Below are positions 6,016 through 6,078 of a stretch of DNA of 6,078 bases, piece after piece. Each line of letters opens with the position of its first letter. Position 1 is the stretch's first letter. The notes under the pieces were generated by a model. That model did no database searches and had not been told where the DNA came from. It saw only the letters and a program-made list of their open reading frames with translations. The translations under genes and the position numbers were made by a program. Origin of the DNA: Thermoplasmata archaeon (GTDB lineage: Archaea; Thermoplasmatota; Thermoplasmata; Thermoplasmatales; Thermoplasmataceae); contig JAKBQK010000112.1 in NCBI GenBank assembly GCA_021835265.1, forward strand, positions 1 through 6,078. The letters run 5' to 3'.

Positions 6016-6078
6016 GCGTATAGCTTGGGTGAAAAGAGATAATTTTGCATACGGACAACAAGAGTAAAAGCATAGTAG

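Noticed and set aside
6005..6078. Short minus-strand frame entering from the right edge, Leu-rich, ending at TAA 6007-6005
   Set aside because: Only 23 codons are visible from an ATG at 6073. It could be the tail of an upstream gene, but nothing supports coding.
1..6078. CRISPR array, insertion sequence, tRNA/rRNA or defence genes
   Set aside because: No regularly spaced repeats, transposase motifs, terminal inverted repeats or cloverleaf sequences were seen on either strand.

Overview
This AT-rich 6.1 kb window looks like part of an archaeal surface-glycan (polysaccharide, glycolipid or protein-glycan) accessory locus. The archaeal reading is an inference. TATA-like boxes sit about 24-27 nt before three of the chosen start codons, which fits leaderless transcripts. 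Strong GGAGG-type ribosome sites are absent, and the gene content is glycosyltransferases, an extended SDR sugar epimerase and a small SAM methyltransferase. An acidophile-like euryarchaeon (Thermoplasmatota) or a crenarchaeon would fit, but the sequence does not settle the lineage.

Layout, left to right. Positions 1-226 (minus) hold the first 75 codons of a GT2-type glycosyltransferase that runs off the left edge. Positions 227-875 hold no intact gene but carry two interrupted reading frames, one per strand (379-570 minus, 598-795 plus), which look like decayed coding DNA. Positions 876-1676 (plus) encode a Methyltransf_24-like SAM methyltransferase. Positions 1681-1847 (minus) hold another frame-broken remnant. 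Positions 1877-2929 (minus) and 3098-4147 (plus) are two divergent GT-B/GT4 glycosyltransferases sharing a 168-bp promoter region. Positions 4149-5150 (minus) are a GT-A/GT2 glycosyltransferase that converges on the plus-strand GT4 with a 1-bp gap. Positions 5183-5965 (minus) are an unusually short NAD-dependent sugar epimerase, 32 bp upstream of the GT2 gene.

How the genes may work together (inference): the epimerase would convert a nucleotide sugar, the transferases would build a glycan from nucleotide- or lipid-linked sugars at the cytoplasmic membrane face, and the methyltransferase could methylate a sugar or another component. The alternating strands, short promoters and nearby gene debris fit a recombining accessory glycan island rather than one long operon. 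I see no CRISPR array, tRNA, rRNA, intact insertion sequence or defence system. I cannot support a claim of a wholly new system here; the most unusual items are the compacted epimerase and the three eroded reading frames.
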